Below, one piece after another: positions 37,362-49,069 of a stretch of DNA of 64,000 nucleotides. The notes under the pieces are model-generated. The model was not told where the DNA came from and did no database searches. It was given only the letters and a program-made list of their open reading frames with translations. This stretch comes from Epiperipatus broadwayi. Taxonomy: Eukaryota > Onychophora > Udeonychophora > Euonychophora > Peripatidae. Every line of letters begins with the position of its first letter. The first letter of the stretch is position 1. The translations under genes were made by a program, and so were the position numbers. The DNA lies in the NCBI GenBank assembly GCA_028023455.1, contig JAQFVV010006270.1:3932834-3996833 (forward strand). Reading direction: 5' to 3'.

Positions 37362-37650
37362 TTCACACCACCACTATCATGCAAGATAGGGAATGGTTTC
37401 TATCCACTATTAACACCTTGTGGAAGGATGTAATCATAAACATATGACCAAAGAAAGATATGAAAATGATCAATGATTCCCAGGATGCACATTTTGTGCT
37501 GAACCAGAACTCATCAGTTGGCCCAGACAACAATCTCTTACATATATCTTTATCATTGTTCAGTATATATAAATGTATAGATATTAAATTACTACAGTTT
37601 GAGTATTAAAAGCAGATAGAAACTATTCCCTACCCAGCGGTATGGTGAAT
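37362..37650. repeat. Foldback element of about 290 bp
   Basis: TTCACACCACCACTATCATG followed by GGGAATGGTTTCTATCC at the left is mirrored by GATAGAAACTATTCCCTACC and GGTATGGTGAA at the right. The interior at 37492-37530 carries TGCTGAACCAGAACTCATCA, shared with the loop region of the tRNA-like foldbacks. A partial relative lies at 12060-12150. Confidence 0.75.
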
Positions 37651-37984
37651 ATATACTACAGACATTCGTTTTAGCTTGTATGGTTATTAGCTTGAAAACG
37701 ATGAATCAATTTATCAACGTTAGGTGCTTTTTAGAGTAGAAGACTAGATTATATATTATGTTAAGGGTGCAATACAATTCCAATGTGATATTACATTTAA
37801 AAAAATTAAAATATAGGAATTAACGGAGTGATATAGCAATAACAACTAAAATCTATACTTTTTCTCTATTTTTTATATGGAAATAAGATTTAATTTCCTA
37901 CCAATGTTTCATAAATGAATTTAAAAAATTTCATTGAAGGAAGCTCCACAATAATCTAAAAATATCATAAAACCAAACAATATA

Positions 37985-38420
37985 TTCCTCATCTAGCAGC
38001 TGAATGTAATGCTATTGAAACTAATGTTATAAACACACACTTTTATTGGATTGGGCATGTAAAGAAAATATTGAACAAAGTAACAGACTTGCTAAAAATA
38101 ATATTTTATAGTAGTCTTGAACACGCAAGAGGTAGGTCTACTTACATTAAAAATTATCACAGTTTAAAGATAGGCAATTAATGATTGCTGTGATTAGAAG
38201 AATATGGCTGAGAATTAGATGTATTGAAGTCTTTCAAAAAGTAATATTTGCCGCAGAACATGTTAAAAGACAGCATCACACAAATCAATTTAAAAAACTA
38301 AAATACCTGAATGTAATACACTTAGACAAATTAATTTTTAACTATTTTCTCTTTCATTTTCCTTCTTGGAGAGGTCATATGTGTGTTTGTCGATGATAAT
38401 GATAATAAAATTTACTTGTG
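37985..38420 (+). mobile_element. LINE 3' end fragment
   Basis: The + strand gives HLAAECNAIETNVINTHFYW followed by IGHVKKI, then LLKIIFYSSLEHARGRSTY. This matches the order of the C terminus of LINE proteins with an R/Y-W-x-G-H-V motif, a short acidic linker and a G-R-P/S-T-Y stretch. Stops interrupt the frame. The fragment ends in a GATAATGATAATAA tail at 38394-38408. Confidence 0.6.
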
Positions 38421-38864
38421 TTGTATAATAATTCACTCTATTTTAACCACTATAAATTTCTTTACTTTTAGTTATTTCACTTTTTCAGTAAAATTCTCTA
38501 ATATATATCTTTACCTTCTTCATAACTATCCACTTTCAATTTTTCTACTAATTGATTTTTTAAATAACCATTGCACTATTAATCAAAGGCCTTCTTTCCC
38601 TCTTTAACTTTCCTTATTCTATCTCATGATTACTTTTTATAAATTTTCTTTAAATAATTCCCATTCGGCTTATAGATCAATTTTCTGATCTATAAAAGTA
38701 ATATTTTATTTCCTTAACATCATTCTTCAATTTATCAATCCTTTTTTTTTTAATTATTATTATTTTCACTACTCTTTTTTCTTCAAACATAAGTGAATTT
38801 CTATAATAACTAAAACATGATAAAAGTCTGGAATAATTACATCATGCACATGTGCACTTTTAAA

Positions 38865-39005
38865 ATAAAATAAATAGAAAATCATATAACATTACAATAC
38901 TAGCTACTAGCCCAAAAAAAACCAAATCTATTGACAGATAAGAATTTTAGTAACATTTTGTTATTTTGGCTAGTATTGTAATGTTATATGATTTCCTATT
39001 TTATT
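38865..39005. repeat. Inverted repeat with about 36-bp arms
   Basis: AAATCATATAACATTACAAT continuing to ACTAGC (to 38904) is mirrored by GCTAGTATTGTAATGTTATA at 38969 onward. About 64 bp of loop separate them. Confidence 0.85.
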
Positions 39006-39325
39006 TATCATTATTAGTATAGCTGTAGGCAGTATTTAATTTTTTTATTTATGTGTACTTTTAATACCATTCTTAATTGAATTTGCATTACTAATTTTAT
39101 CCTAAGATTTCTAAGTATAAATCTATTATTCATTATAATATTTTCTCTACAAAAACTTATTACTTTGTCATCTCTTTGATTACCAAGTCATATTTTTTTT
39201 CTTATTTTTCATACAAGCATTCCAATCCTTATTATTTAAAAAATATTTTTCTGTGTTTTTTACCATTATTATTATTATTTTCATTTATTTTTAAACTAAT
39301 TCTGAGTACTTTGTCAATTCTTTTT

Positions 39326-39424
39326 TATTTTTATATGTCAAAGCGTTGACCAGGAATCGAACCCAAACCTGGACCAGCTGCTTGGATGGCAGCTATGCTA
39401 ACAGCTAGGCCACCAACGCTCGAC
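39326..39424 (-). mobile_element. tRNA-derived SINE, copy 2
   Basis: Minus strand: GCGTTGGTGGCCTAGCTGTT (A box), an anticodon-arm-like GCTGC/GCAGC hairpin, GGGTTCGATTCC (perfect B box) and a 3' acceptor strand CAACGC pairing with the 5' GCGTTG. The tail is TTTGACATATA plus an A-rich run. Flanked by 15-bp duplications with one mismatch (TTGTCAATTCTTTTT at 39311-39325 and TTGTCAAGTCTTTTT at 39425-39439). It is the most tRNA-like of the five copies. Confidence 0.9.
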
Positions 39425-40379
39425 TTGTCAAGTCTTTTTGTTGACATAAAAAATGAACAATTGTATGATTTCTTAGAATTGTTATTTATCAAATGTATAT
39501 TTATAAAATGTTCATTTCTCTTATTGTAGACGTAAAACTATACGTACTTTAGTACATGAATATAAGGCTTTCCCATGATAACTTTTTTTTATTCACAATC
39601 TTATTATTTTACTTCATATAAGAATATCTATTTTTTTTCTCACTTCTATCATTAAACTTTCAAATTCATATATAAAATTATAAGAAATTAAAACTTTTTT
39701 TTTTGACAATGGACACATTTAATAATTTGTTAATATATATTTACTGTATGAGAAGAAAAATTAAACAAAATGACTTAAGAACATAAATACTTATAGTTTT
39801 CTTTATTCAGGCAAAAAAAAAAAAAAAGATTTTACATTTAAAAGTTTATATCTAATGGTATTCCCAACAGACATAAATCAATAATGAATTTAAAATCTCA
39901 AAAAATATGTGGTAACAAAAAAAAATTTAAATATTAACCAACATATGTGTGACAATGCATAATTTTATATACATACTATAGGATTGCCACACACTGTATT
40001 GCCATCCACTGATTCACTTAACCACTACTAAATAAATAAACTACAATAAAAAATTAGAAATTAATTTAAAGTTTTTTTTATTACCCTATCACTTTTATAT
40101 CGTTTACATTTTGCCATTATCAATTTTCATCACACCTACAAGAAGTATAGCAGATACTGATGTAATTTTAATAACTTTGTATAATTATACAAAATATTTA
40201 AAAGTATTGCTTTTTTTTTACTGTTTAAAATTCTTTTGAAAATTCCTTTAATTGTTTAAGAGCATTTAATTAAAGCATTAGAAGAATTTGTTTACGTAAA
40301 ACTGCTTTTTGTTCTTTAGACAATATGTATAGATTAAATGAAACATTATTTAAATAAAATCTTAAAATAAAAAAGCTAA

Positions 40380-40760
40380 TTGAAAATGAGAAATAGTGTT
40401 TTTCAAATTCAAGAAAGTTTATTTAAATCTTTCAAAAAATAGTAATCTTTGTACTAATTTAAAAATCCTTGTAATCCTAGAGTCATTAAAAAAAATTATG
40501 CTAATTATCCCTTTTAAATTATTGGCTATTCCAGAGAAGAATTAAGAAACTTGTAAAAATGAGTTATAATTAAAATTGGGATATTTCTCTTCTTACTTTG
40601 AAATTGAACACACAATCTCCAACATCACAGGAAAGGTGAAAACAAAAAATGAAAGAAATTTGCTTTTAAACTGAAAATGCAGGCACAGTAGACCATAATA
40701 TCTGTGATATTTTGTTTATAGACTTCTCAGAGCATTGTATATCACATAACAGCTTGTTTT
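40380..40760 (+). repeat. Left part of a broken LTR (tentative)
   Basis: TGAAAATGAGAAATAG at the start and AAAAATGAGTTATAATTAAA further in (then GAGATATT/GGGATATT, AAAAGTGAAA/AAAGGTGAAA) run parallel with 45632-45930. The latter follows directly after the decayed Gypsy pol at 43.1-45.6 kb, so this may be the matching end of its 5' LTR. Confidence 0.45.
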
Positions 40761-41064
40761 AATTATAAAACAATAGCTAGTTTAATATACTATCAATATA
40801 TAGTACTTTACGATACATACTCACCACATAATTAGAATACAAATGCTGTTTTATGTATATAGTATGCATATAAATTAACAATATAAATAAAATTTAAAAA
40901 ATAATTATTAATAATAAATTGGGAGAGCAAATTTATATAAATATTTACTATGTATATTCTCTCTTGTTCACATTCATTCAAAAAATAAAAATAATAAATT
41001 TTATTGCACTGTATCTTTATTTTTTGAAAATAAAATGAATATCAAAGTATCAGATTTTGATCTT

Positions 41065-41159
41065 TTTTTATATATATGTCAAAGCGTCAGCCAGGAAGCG
41101 AACCTGGGACAACTGCTTAGAAAGCTGATATGCTAGCAACTAGGCCACTAACGCTCGAT
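41065..41159 (-). mobile_element. tRNA-derived SINE, copy 3
   Basis: Minus strand: GAGCGTTAGTGGCCTAGTTG, then CAGGTTCGCTTCCTGG and GCTTTGACATATATA with an A run. Flanked by the perfect 12-bp duplication GATTTTGATCTT (41053-41064 and 41160-41171). Closest to copy 2. Confidence 0.9.
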
Positions 41160-41767
41160 GATTTTGATCTTCTTAATCACAGTTTAACACATTCTGAACA
41201 ATATTAATTTTTCTCAATTATGTTTTTTCAGTTTCATTATCAGCAGACAGATCTCTCCAGTTGTTTTAACATTGTATCAACTTCAGAATCAATAATCGGA
41301 AAAACTTTTCATATAAAGTTTAAACTTTCTAACATAATACAAGATTATGCCAGTTATTTTTTTCTACCACTATGGAATCAATCACTTTCAATTTATTGCT
41401 TGAGGAAAATATTTCACGAATTTCTTACATTTTATAAAACCTCACGCTTTACATTTAGAAAATATGTTTTATTATATGAAATATTATGGGATATTAAACT
41501 CTTGGGGAAAAAAGAAAAGTAAAATGTATGTTCTTTCAATGTAACCTGATAACACATTACTTATAAATATGATAGCATATAGAGTTCCTAGATGAAAAAA
41601 TATTAGCTGCCATACTATAAAATTTATTAAATTTATGAATTTTAAGGTTTTTCGCTTTCATTTAATTTTTTTTTTGGATAGTATACAATTAAAGTAATAT
41701 CATTAAAAATAGAAATTAATAAAATCCATTATGCTATTCTTATAAATTATAAGAATTAATAATAAAA

Positions 41768-41966
41768 TCAGGTATTGATACATTTGACCATCCATCCTGC
41801 TTGATGGCATTGTTGCTAGCCAAAAGTAGGTCAAAATATCGGAAGAAAATGTTTGTTTCTTAAAATATTAAAGAAAATGTAATGGCCAGGTAACATTATA
41901 TCGATATGTTTTGTTGGAGGAACAATGTCATCAAACGGGATGCACTGTCAAATGTATCAATACCTA
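41768..41966. mobile_element. Small MITE-like foldback
   Basis: GGTATTGATACATTTGAC followed by a TTGATGGCATTGTT-like stretch at the left is mirrored by a right end closing in GTCAAATGTATCAATACC. Arms are about 45 bp with several mismatches; the total is about 200 bp. No open frame. Ends are placed to within a few bases. Confidence 0.75.
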
Positions 41967-41995
41967 AAATCATATGCAACTATAATTACATATAC

Positions 41996-42376
41996 ATTAA
42001 TAATAATTATACATGAAAATCCTTTTTCGACACATGGTTTCATGGCCTTTTCGAATATTAATAATCTATTTTAACGTTAACCAATTAATGCAGATAGAAC
42101 ATCATCTAATGTTCCACAATGGAAGTAAAATAACAATAATAAAATTAAACATGAATAAAATAGTCAATTCTTTGAAGTTATATTGGACTTCTACATAAAG
42201 GTTTTATTCTATTTTATTGATGTTTTATTTTGTTAGAGTTATTTTACTTCCATTGTGTAATGCTAGATGGTGTTCTATCTGTGATAATTTGTTAACATTA
42301 AAATAGATGATTAATATTTGAAAAGAGCACAAACAACTTGAGTACAAAAAGGCTTTTTACGTGTAATTATTATTAA
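41996..42376. mobile_element. MITE with about 138-bp inverted arms
   Basis: ATTAATAATAATTATACATG through CCACAATGGAAGTAAAATAA is mirrored from TTATTTTACTTCCATTGTG to TAATTATTATTAAT. The arms differ by point changes and small indels. The sequence is related to the interior of 11072-11515. No protein is encoded. Confidence 0.82.
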
Positions 42377-42517
42377 TATATATATAATTATATAGTTGTT
42401 GTATATAATTTTTTTATTTATTATAATTGAAGTAATGTATATTTATATAGCACATATTGTGGTTTCATTGTTTAGGAAACTTTAAAAGTCATCTAGGTCT
42501 TCATTATTATTTTGTAA

Positions 42518-42748
42518 ACTTTAACATATACCATTTACACCTTTCTTAAACACTTTATCAATACTCTTTATTTATATCAAAGCTAACCAGTTTCAACTGT
42601 CCTGCAATCATCACCAGAGCTCTTTACAGTCCTCTTTTTGTAAAGAGCTCTGCTGATGACTGCAGGATAGTCGAAACTGTTAGTTTTGATATAAATAAAG
42701 AGTATTGATAAAGTGTTTAAGAAAGGTGTAAATGGTATATGTTAAAGT
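42518..42748. repeat. 111-bp-arm hairpin carrying hammerhead-like cores
   Basis: Arms 42518-42628 and 42639-42748 are near-perfect reverse complements around a 10-bp loop. Outward-facing in each arm is a sequence of the order GAGCTCTG-N-TGATGA, then GCAGGA, then AGTYGAAAC, then TTTGATATAAATAAAGAGTA. This resembles a minimal type I hammerhead ribozyme of the kind found in PLE terminal repeats: an AGAGCT/AGCTTT stem I, a CTGATGA-like box, a GAAAC box and, in the left-arm copy, AC-TG-GT as a two-pair stem III with cleavage after T. Both copies depart from the consensus core (position A6 or the 10.1-11.1 pair, depending on alignment), so activity is doubtful. Confidence 0.6.
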
Positions 42749-42749
42749 A

Positions 42750-43075
42750 GAAATCAATACATAAGAAAAAGAAGATTATATTTTATAAACTTTCTGATGA
42801 ACTTGGCTACCATAAACAATAATTTGCAAAGTTTTAGTATTTGAAATATATTTGCTCATTTATGTATTAATATAATGTACTCATCCTATCTATATTGTTA
42901 CAGTATCATTTTATATAAACAATTATAGCCTAATTCAATGTAATAGTTAATTTTATACGCAAAATATATACATCCAGTATATATCAATATCTAACATTAA
43001 ATATATGTCAGAAATAATTAGACTGTAAAATTATTATTGATCAATTTGTTGCTTGCCCAACCTGTAATAGAAGTT
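42750..43075 (+). repeat. Right part of a broken LTR (tentative)
   Basis: The stretch with AAAATATATACATC, GATTGTAAA/GACTGTAAAATT and TTATTGATCAATTTGTTGCT ending in TGCCCAACC is matched in order by 52450-52627. It lies just before the gag-like region of the Gypsy fossil, so it fits the inner end of the 5' LTR. Confidence 0.5.
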
Positions 43076-43079
43076 TCCA

Positions 43080-45627
43080 AATGCATAAGAATTTTTCATT
43101 GCAGACTGAACAATGAAGCTGGCATGTTCATCATTTGATTATCCTGCTTAATAATAATAATAACCAATAAATGAGGCTAAAGTATACAAAGATGAAACAG
43201 TTTTTGATTAGCAAATATGGCATTAATAATCCGGCTGGATGGATGCTATTCAAGCAACATATAGAAAAATTATGATGAAAATAAAGAGCAAAAAGAGATC
43301 AGAATTATTTATTAACCATTTATGTCAAGTGATTAAAAAAAATTCTTAGGAAGAATTAATTAGTAAATCAAATGACTATTTTAAGCTTCCCTCCAAGTGC
43401 AAGGAACTATACACTTTAGACTAAGAAGTCAAGCATAAAGAAAAGTTCACGATTATGACATAACACAAGACCTGGCTAGAGATTGTTTATACGGAGAATT
43501 TCTTAAAGAAGTGCTTCGCGAACGATTTCCCTGGATCCTGATATGTGAAAGATCGAGTTAGTAATTATTAGCTGATGATTATTTGTCCTATAAAGAAGCA
43601 ATCAACAAAGATATAACTGAGTTGAGAAAATTCCGGAAACAATGTAACTGATAGACACAAATTTGCAATTCAAAAAGCAGAGAAAATGATTATACAAAAA
43701 AGTGATTAAAACACAATCTAATAAAAACAAAATTATATATCTGAGCAGCAAAAATAATGGCCACATAATATTAAACTGTAAATATAACTCAAATAAATGT
43801 ACCAATTATGATTTAAAAAGACATATTGCATTTTCATGTTATGTATCAGAAGAAACCCCAACCTACATAACCAGTGAAATGGCCGGAAAGTAAAATAAAA
43901 TGAGTTAAAGATACCTATGAAGATATCATTGACAAGATATTGCTGCCTATCGAAATCTACGGCAAAATCGTAAGCATGATATTAACGTTAAGCATGTCAT
44001 TAATATCGAGAAAAGATTGGGGCTATTTAACATGTAAAAATAAAAACATTTCTTAAATGATAAGACATGAATGGGGATGAAATAAAAATTCTCAGAAAGA
44101 TTTTGGTAAAGCAAAAAAGCAAAGCATGAGCATTAGTACTATGTATCATACAAGATGAAATTAAACCTATTATAGAAAGAGAATATTTTGGCAAAAGCAT
44201 CAAAGTTAGCATAGTTAAAAAGCTCAATATTAAACAGGAAATCAAAAAGAAATTCCTGAAATTGTTTAAAATAAGGCCGAAGGAAATAAAAATCAATCCT
44301 ATGAAAATGTATTTGAAAGAAGCAAAACCTATTACTTGTGTGACATCACTGGCTCAAAAATAAGATATGAGACCCATAATGAATTAATTAGGAGAAATAC
44401 AGACATCCATGGCAGATGTTTGGGCCTCATTCATTATCATGATTAAGAATTTATGGTGATTATCATTACACAATAAATAAAATCTAAGCAAAAGTGCATA
44501 TATTGTAACAAATACAAGGAAAATACTTTCACTTTTACAAAATTCAGTGAATTTCATAAAATTAGATGTAAACACGGCATTTCATCAGATTTAAACTCTT
44601 GAGATAACTACGGATAGTGAGTTGTTTTATTGCAATGTTTTACCTTTTGGTATAAAAACTATATCAAATGTTTTTCAAACTGAAATTGATAACCTCCAAG
44701 AATAGACAATCATTTTTTACTTCATTGGTATATTTATCAATGTGAATTCAGAAATATCAGTAAGTCAACATATGAAAAATGATTGTCATAGGTTAAACAT
44801 ATTTGGAATACAATTAAATAAAGGAGGGGGGTGCATATGGAATATCTGTGAGCTCCTGAGAAGACTCAAATAATACAAAATACTTCCAAACCAATAGAAG
44901 TTAGAAAATTGAAGCTCTGTTTCAGATTTATGAATAATTTTGAAATCTTTTTTTTAAAAGGGCAACTTAAAAATTGTTAACAAAAAATTAGAGAATGTAG
45001 ACAAACTAAAGCTTTGATATATTCAAACAAGCTGCTTGTTCACTAGCGATTTGGAGATGATACCCATTGTAGATACTTGTCCAATATGACCTATGGCCAA
45101 TAGCCTGCACAACTAGAAGTGCTGAAAAAAATTAGTCAGTTGGACATAATAATAAAAACCCTGGTTATAATAATTCGAATAAAAAAGTTCTAAAAGTATC
45201 TTAAATATTTTTTTCTATTATCATAGATCATATTATTTTTTGGCATATTTACAACTTTGAAAACAATTCCTGATCATTTAGATCCATGAATATTGTGCGG
45301 CTTAAATTTTTCATTAGCATGTGATTATAAATTGAGTTGTAGAAAGAGGAGATTGAATCAGCATGCAAATATGTTATCATCAATCCCTGACAATTTGGAT
45401 TCCCGGAGGTGAAAGGCCAAAAACAAATTATATTGATACACTTCTGTCATAGAATTAAATATTTAAGATGGTATTAGCCCAATCACTATAGGTAATAGAC
45501 ATTCATTAAAAATTAAGATAAATCAGAAAGCTCTGAGATATTTAAAAGACTATACAAAAAGATAGTTTTTCTGGAATATGAGAAAGAAATTGATACATTT
45601 TAAAATTAGCATTATAGAATAAAATCA
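43080..45627 (+). mobile_element. Decayed Ty3/Gypsy element body
   Basis: Past many stops, the best-preserved piece is the reverse transcriptase at about 44560-44730: LDVNTAFHQI, then ITTDSELFYCNVLPFGIKT, the two motifs that precede the active site in Ty3/Gypsy RT. The active-site box that should read Y-x-D-D is Y-F-I-G (44714-44735), so both aspartates are lost. Upstream, 43990-44340 gives KEAKPITC where Gypsy proteins have the K-x-A-K-P-Y segment before RT. Upstream frames (43702-43893) are short and unassigned. The element is dead. Confidence 0.7.
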
Positions 45628-46210
45628 ATGAAAAATGAGAAATTACTTTTTGAATTCTAAAAAACATTTTAATCTTCCCAAAATTCTTGTTCTAATTAGG
45701 AAAACATTGTAATATTGAGATATTTTAAAAACTATTAATTATCAATCTATTAAAATACTGCCTACTCTAGAAAAAAATAGTTGAGAAATTTATAAAAATG
45801 AGATATAATTAAAATTGAGATATTGTTTTTGCTTTGAAATTGTATTATAATTTACCTCCATCATTGTGGGAAAAGTGAAACAGGAATGGAATATATATGC
45901 CTTTTAAAGTAAGAAGGCACACATAGGCAACTTTAAAGATTATCTTGGCCTTTATTCTTCTTTTTGTAGCTTTTGGGTCAATAAAAAAAACACACATAGG
46001 CAACTTTAAAGTTTATCTCTGACTTTCATTGTTGTTTTTGTAGGCCTTTAGGTTAACTTGGCATGTGAATATTGTAATTGTAAAATTTTAGTATTCATAC
46101 ATTTACATAAAGAAATGTATTCATTTAATCATTATGAATATGAAATGTACATGTTCAATTACATAGATATAAATACTGTTTTAGTAGGTATTTACAAACT
46201 TTTTATTATA
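45628..46210 (+). repeat. Left part of the opposite broken LTR (tentative)
   Basis: It parallels 40380-40760 and then part of 42450-42900 (GGCAACTTTAAAGATTATCT against GGAAACTTTAAAAGTCATCT, then AATTGTAAAATTTTAGTATT against AATTTGCAAAGTTTTAGTAT). A 73-bp tandem duplication beginning CACATAGGCAACTTTAAAG lies at 45920 and 45993. Downstream LTR sequence would resume at 52440. Confidence 0.45.
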
Positions 46211-46229
46211 TGGTGGAGCCACCAATCCA

Positions 46230-48235
46230 TTATTGACATACTAAATTTAGATAGATGGACAGCAGAGATGGTAATGAATTTAGGACATAGGGCAAAATTA
46301 AATCTATTTTCGTGTATAACATGGTACAGAAGAGAGATTTTCCAGATAGTTGGAGTAATACAAGAGTAAGGCTACTATTTAAAAAAAAAGGTAAGAATCA
46401 TACAAAGTAATTATAGACATATGGTGGTAACGTCAGTGTTATATAAAGTTTTCACACATTTATGGTGGCTGGAAGGGTTGCAAAATAAATGGAAAATAAT
46501 ATAGTGGGAGAAATGCAAGGATGTTTTCAATCAGATAGGCATATAGGAGATAGTTTATTTGTAGTTACACAACTTATAAATATGAGTAGAAATACAGGTA
46601 GATATATATGGTTTTTATAGATACAGAGAAGGCATATGATACAGTAAAATAAAAATAGGTTATGGGTAAGTTAAGTTGATTTGAGAATGGATGGAGCTTT
46701 AGTGGATCTTATTAAGAGATTGTATAAAAATAATTACTATACGTATCAATTAGGGAATATAGAATCAGTTAAAATTAAAAATAGAGTGGGACTAAGGTAA
46801 GGATACCCAAAGTCACCTATTTTGTTTTTGTTGTTTTTGAGAGAAATGGAGAAAGCAATAGAAAGACTAGGAAGAGTGGTAGAGATACCATTAATAGGGA
46901 GTACAATATACATTATCAGATCTTTTATTTGCAGATGATGGCTTTTGTGCACAGAAAGAAGATTTGGAAATTATGCCAAAGACATGTGCAAGGTGGGTGA
47001 AGAAATGGGGATTAAATTTAGTGAAGAAAAATCAAAAGTAATGATGATTAACACTGGAGAAAAAGAAGACAAAGAATTTTTATTGGGGGATATAAAGTTA
47101 CATGTTGTGAATAGGTATAACTATTTGGGAATCATCTTAAGTAATCAGAGAAAATGCTTGAATGAATGGGGGGGAAAGATCAATGAAGCAAAGAAAAGAA
47201 AGGGACTGATAAAGAAATTAACAGTGTTTTCATATAATAAATATGATGTAGCTAGAATTATATGGCAGGGAGTAGCAGTAGCAAGGTTAACATATGGTAA
47301 TGATGCATTATGTGTAAGTAAAGGGGTGTTAGATTTACTTAGAAAAAGTACAAAGAGAATTAGGAAAACATGTATTAGATGCAGATGTATGAATGGCAAA
47401 AGAGGCAATTCAAGGAGAAATGGGATGGTCAAGTTTTTATATGAGAGATGCAAAATGCAAAATTAAAATGTTCGGTAGATTGCAGTTTATGGATAATAAG
47501 AGAATAGCTAAAATAATATTTAATTGGGTTATGAGCAAAGGGCAGGCTACAAGATGGGTGAGAAAGATAGCATAGTATGCAGAATATTTGGATAAAGAAT
47601 TTATGTCAGCATACTTATACAAAAGGTAGGATGATTGTGTTAGGAGAATTGTTGACTGTAATAGTAGCAAGGAGTGGGATAGAAGAATGGATGCATTAAT
47701 AAAGACTACGAAGTTGGAGAACTAGTATGGAGAGTAAAAAGGGTTTAAATATATATAGATGTAAACAGAATATTGGGTATGAGTTCATTTATGATAATAG
47801 CAAGAAAAGTTTTACTGTTTAAGGCTCGAACAAAAGCATTAGCAGCAAGGGAATATACACATAAATGGAAAACTGTGGATCATTTAGTCTGCAAGTTATG
47901 TAAGAAAGGGATAAAGAATATTAGGTATCTGTTAATTGAATGTAAATACCTGAAAACAGAAAGGGTTGTGGGAGTATAAATATAAACAAAATGAATATAC
48001 AGAAAGCGGGTTATTGGTTTTTGTGCTGGGTTTGGAAAAAGATAAGGGGGTTTTAGCTATAAAAACCATGGAGTTGACAAAGATTATGTTGTGGAAATAG
48101 GATGGAGCAGGATAGAGAAGAATATAGGAAAAACTTAAGAGTGGGGAATGGTAGCTAACAGGTTTGTTTGGGCATGGTGGCAGAAAGATTCCTGATTTTG
48201 AAAAAGAAGTCATAGTGCATCTCATCTCATCTAAT
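46230..48235 (+). mobile_element. LINE, RT domain to C-terminal zinc finger, decayed
   Basis: Fragments in order: NRVGLR-GYPKSPILFLLF near 46785, the RT active site LFAD-D (46928-46939, reading SDLLFADDG), then in another frame a 173-codon stretch (46945-47466) with KSKVMMINTGEKED and RYNYLGIIL. A later frame has HLVCKLCKKGIKNIRYLLIE ending CKY near 47880-47955, a zf-RVT-type finger whose expected His is replaced. The two catalytic aspartates of the F-A-D-D box are intact, but frameshifts and stops break the protein. The 5' end and endonuclease are not recognised. The last 200 bp are untranslated. Confidence 0.8.
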
Positions 48236-48239
48236 ACTA

Positions 48240-49060
48240 AACAATAAATATAATATAACAGTAAATAAGAGAATTTTATATTTAAATAGGTATAATATTA
48301 ACATTAAATAAGCAAATAAGAAACTTATAACCTCATGCGTAACAGGAAATATGTGAATAAAATACATATATTAAAATAATACAGTCTTCAGAAGTACAAA
48401 AACAGGCAAAAACTCACTATACGTATTAAGCAAGCATAAGAAATGGTGATCGTGTAATATTCAGAAGTACAATTGAGATTTGCTTATATTTCATTTAAAA
48501 ATATGAAAAATTGAGGTGTGAAAATTTTATATTTCATCTTGCAATTGTTTGAACACTAAAATTAACAGTAAATAAGTGAATAGAAAAATTTGTGGTATAA
48601 TGACCTGTTCAAATATTTATCCTCACCAGTTGTGGTAATACAACCACGGATCTTTGCTTATTTTTTCAATTTTTTTTTCACAAAATAATGTGAACAAATA
48701 AAAGGGAAAAATATTATTTGTTCATAGTATTCGTTAATTAATTACTTTTTTCTCATTTGGATGTACTATTTGTTAAATAAAAAATTATATTTCTTTTTAC
48801 TTTACAGTATTTTTTTTTCTCAGTAAAAAATATGGTGATAAAATAGCAGCAATCTGATTCTTTTTTTACCAGATGCAAGTGATATTACTTACGTATAATT
48901 TAAAATTACAGTATATTATTTGTTGTTCAAATAATTGCAAGATTATTTTCACTTTGTAGCCTTTATTTTCATGTTCTTTTTTTTTTACTTTGTAACCTTT
49001 ATTTTCATATTAAATAGACTAACATACAGCAAATACATGACTAAAATATATATATATTAA
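48240..49060. other. A+T-rich spacer
   Basis: No gene or clear repeat. It lies between two LINE fragments in opposite orientation. Confidence 0.4.
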
Positions 49061-49069
49061 AATATGAAT

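Noticed and set aside
39326-39424. A functional tRNA gene
   Set aside because: It has A and B boxes and a cloverleaf-like fold, but position 33 of the loop is not T, it has an A tail and target duplications, and it belongs to a repeated family.
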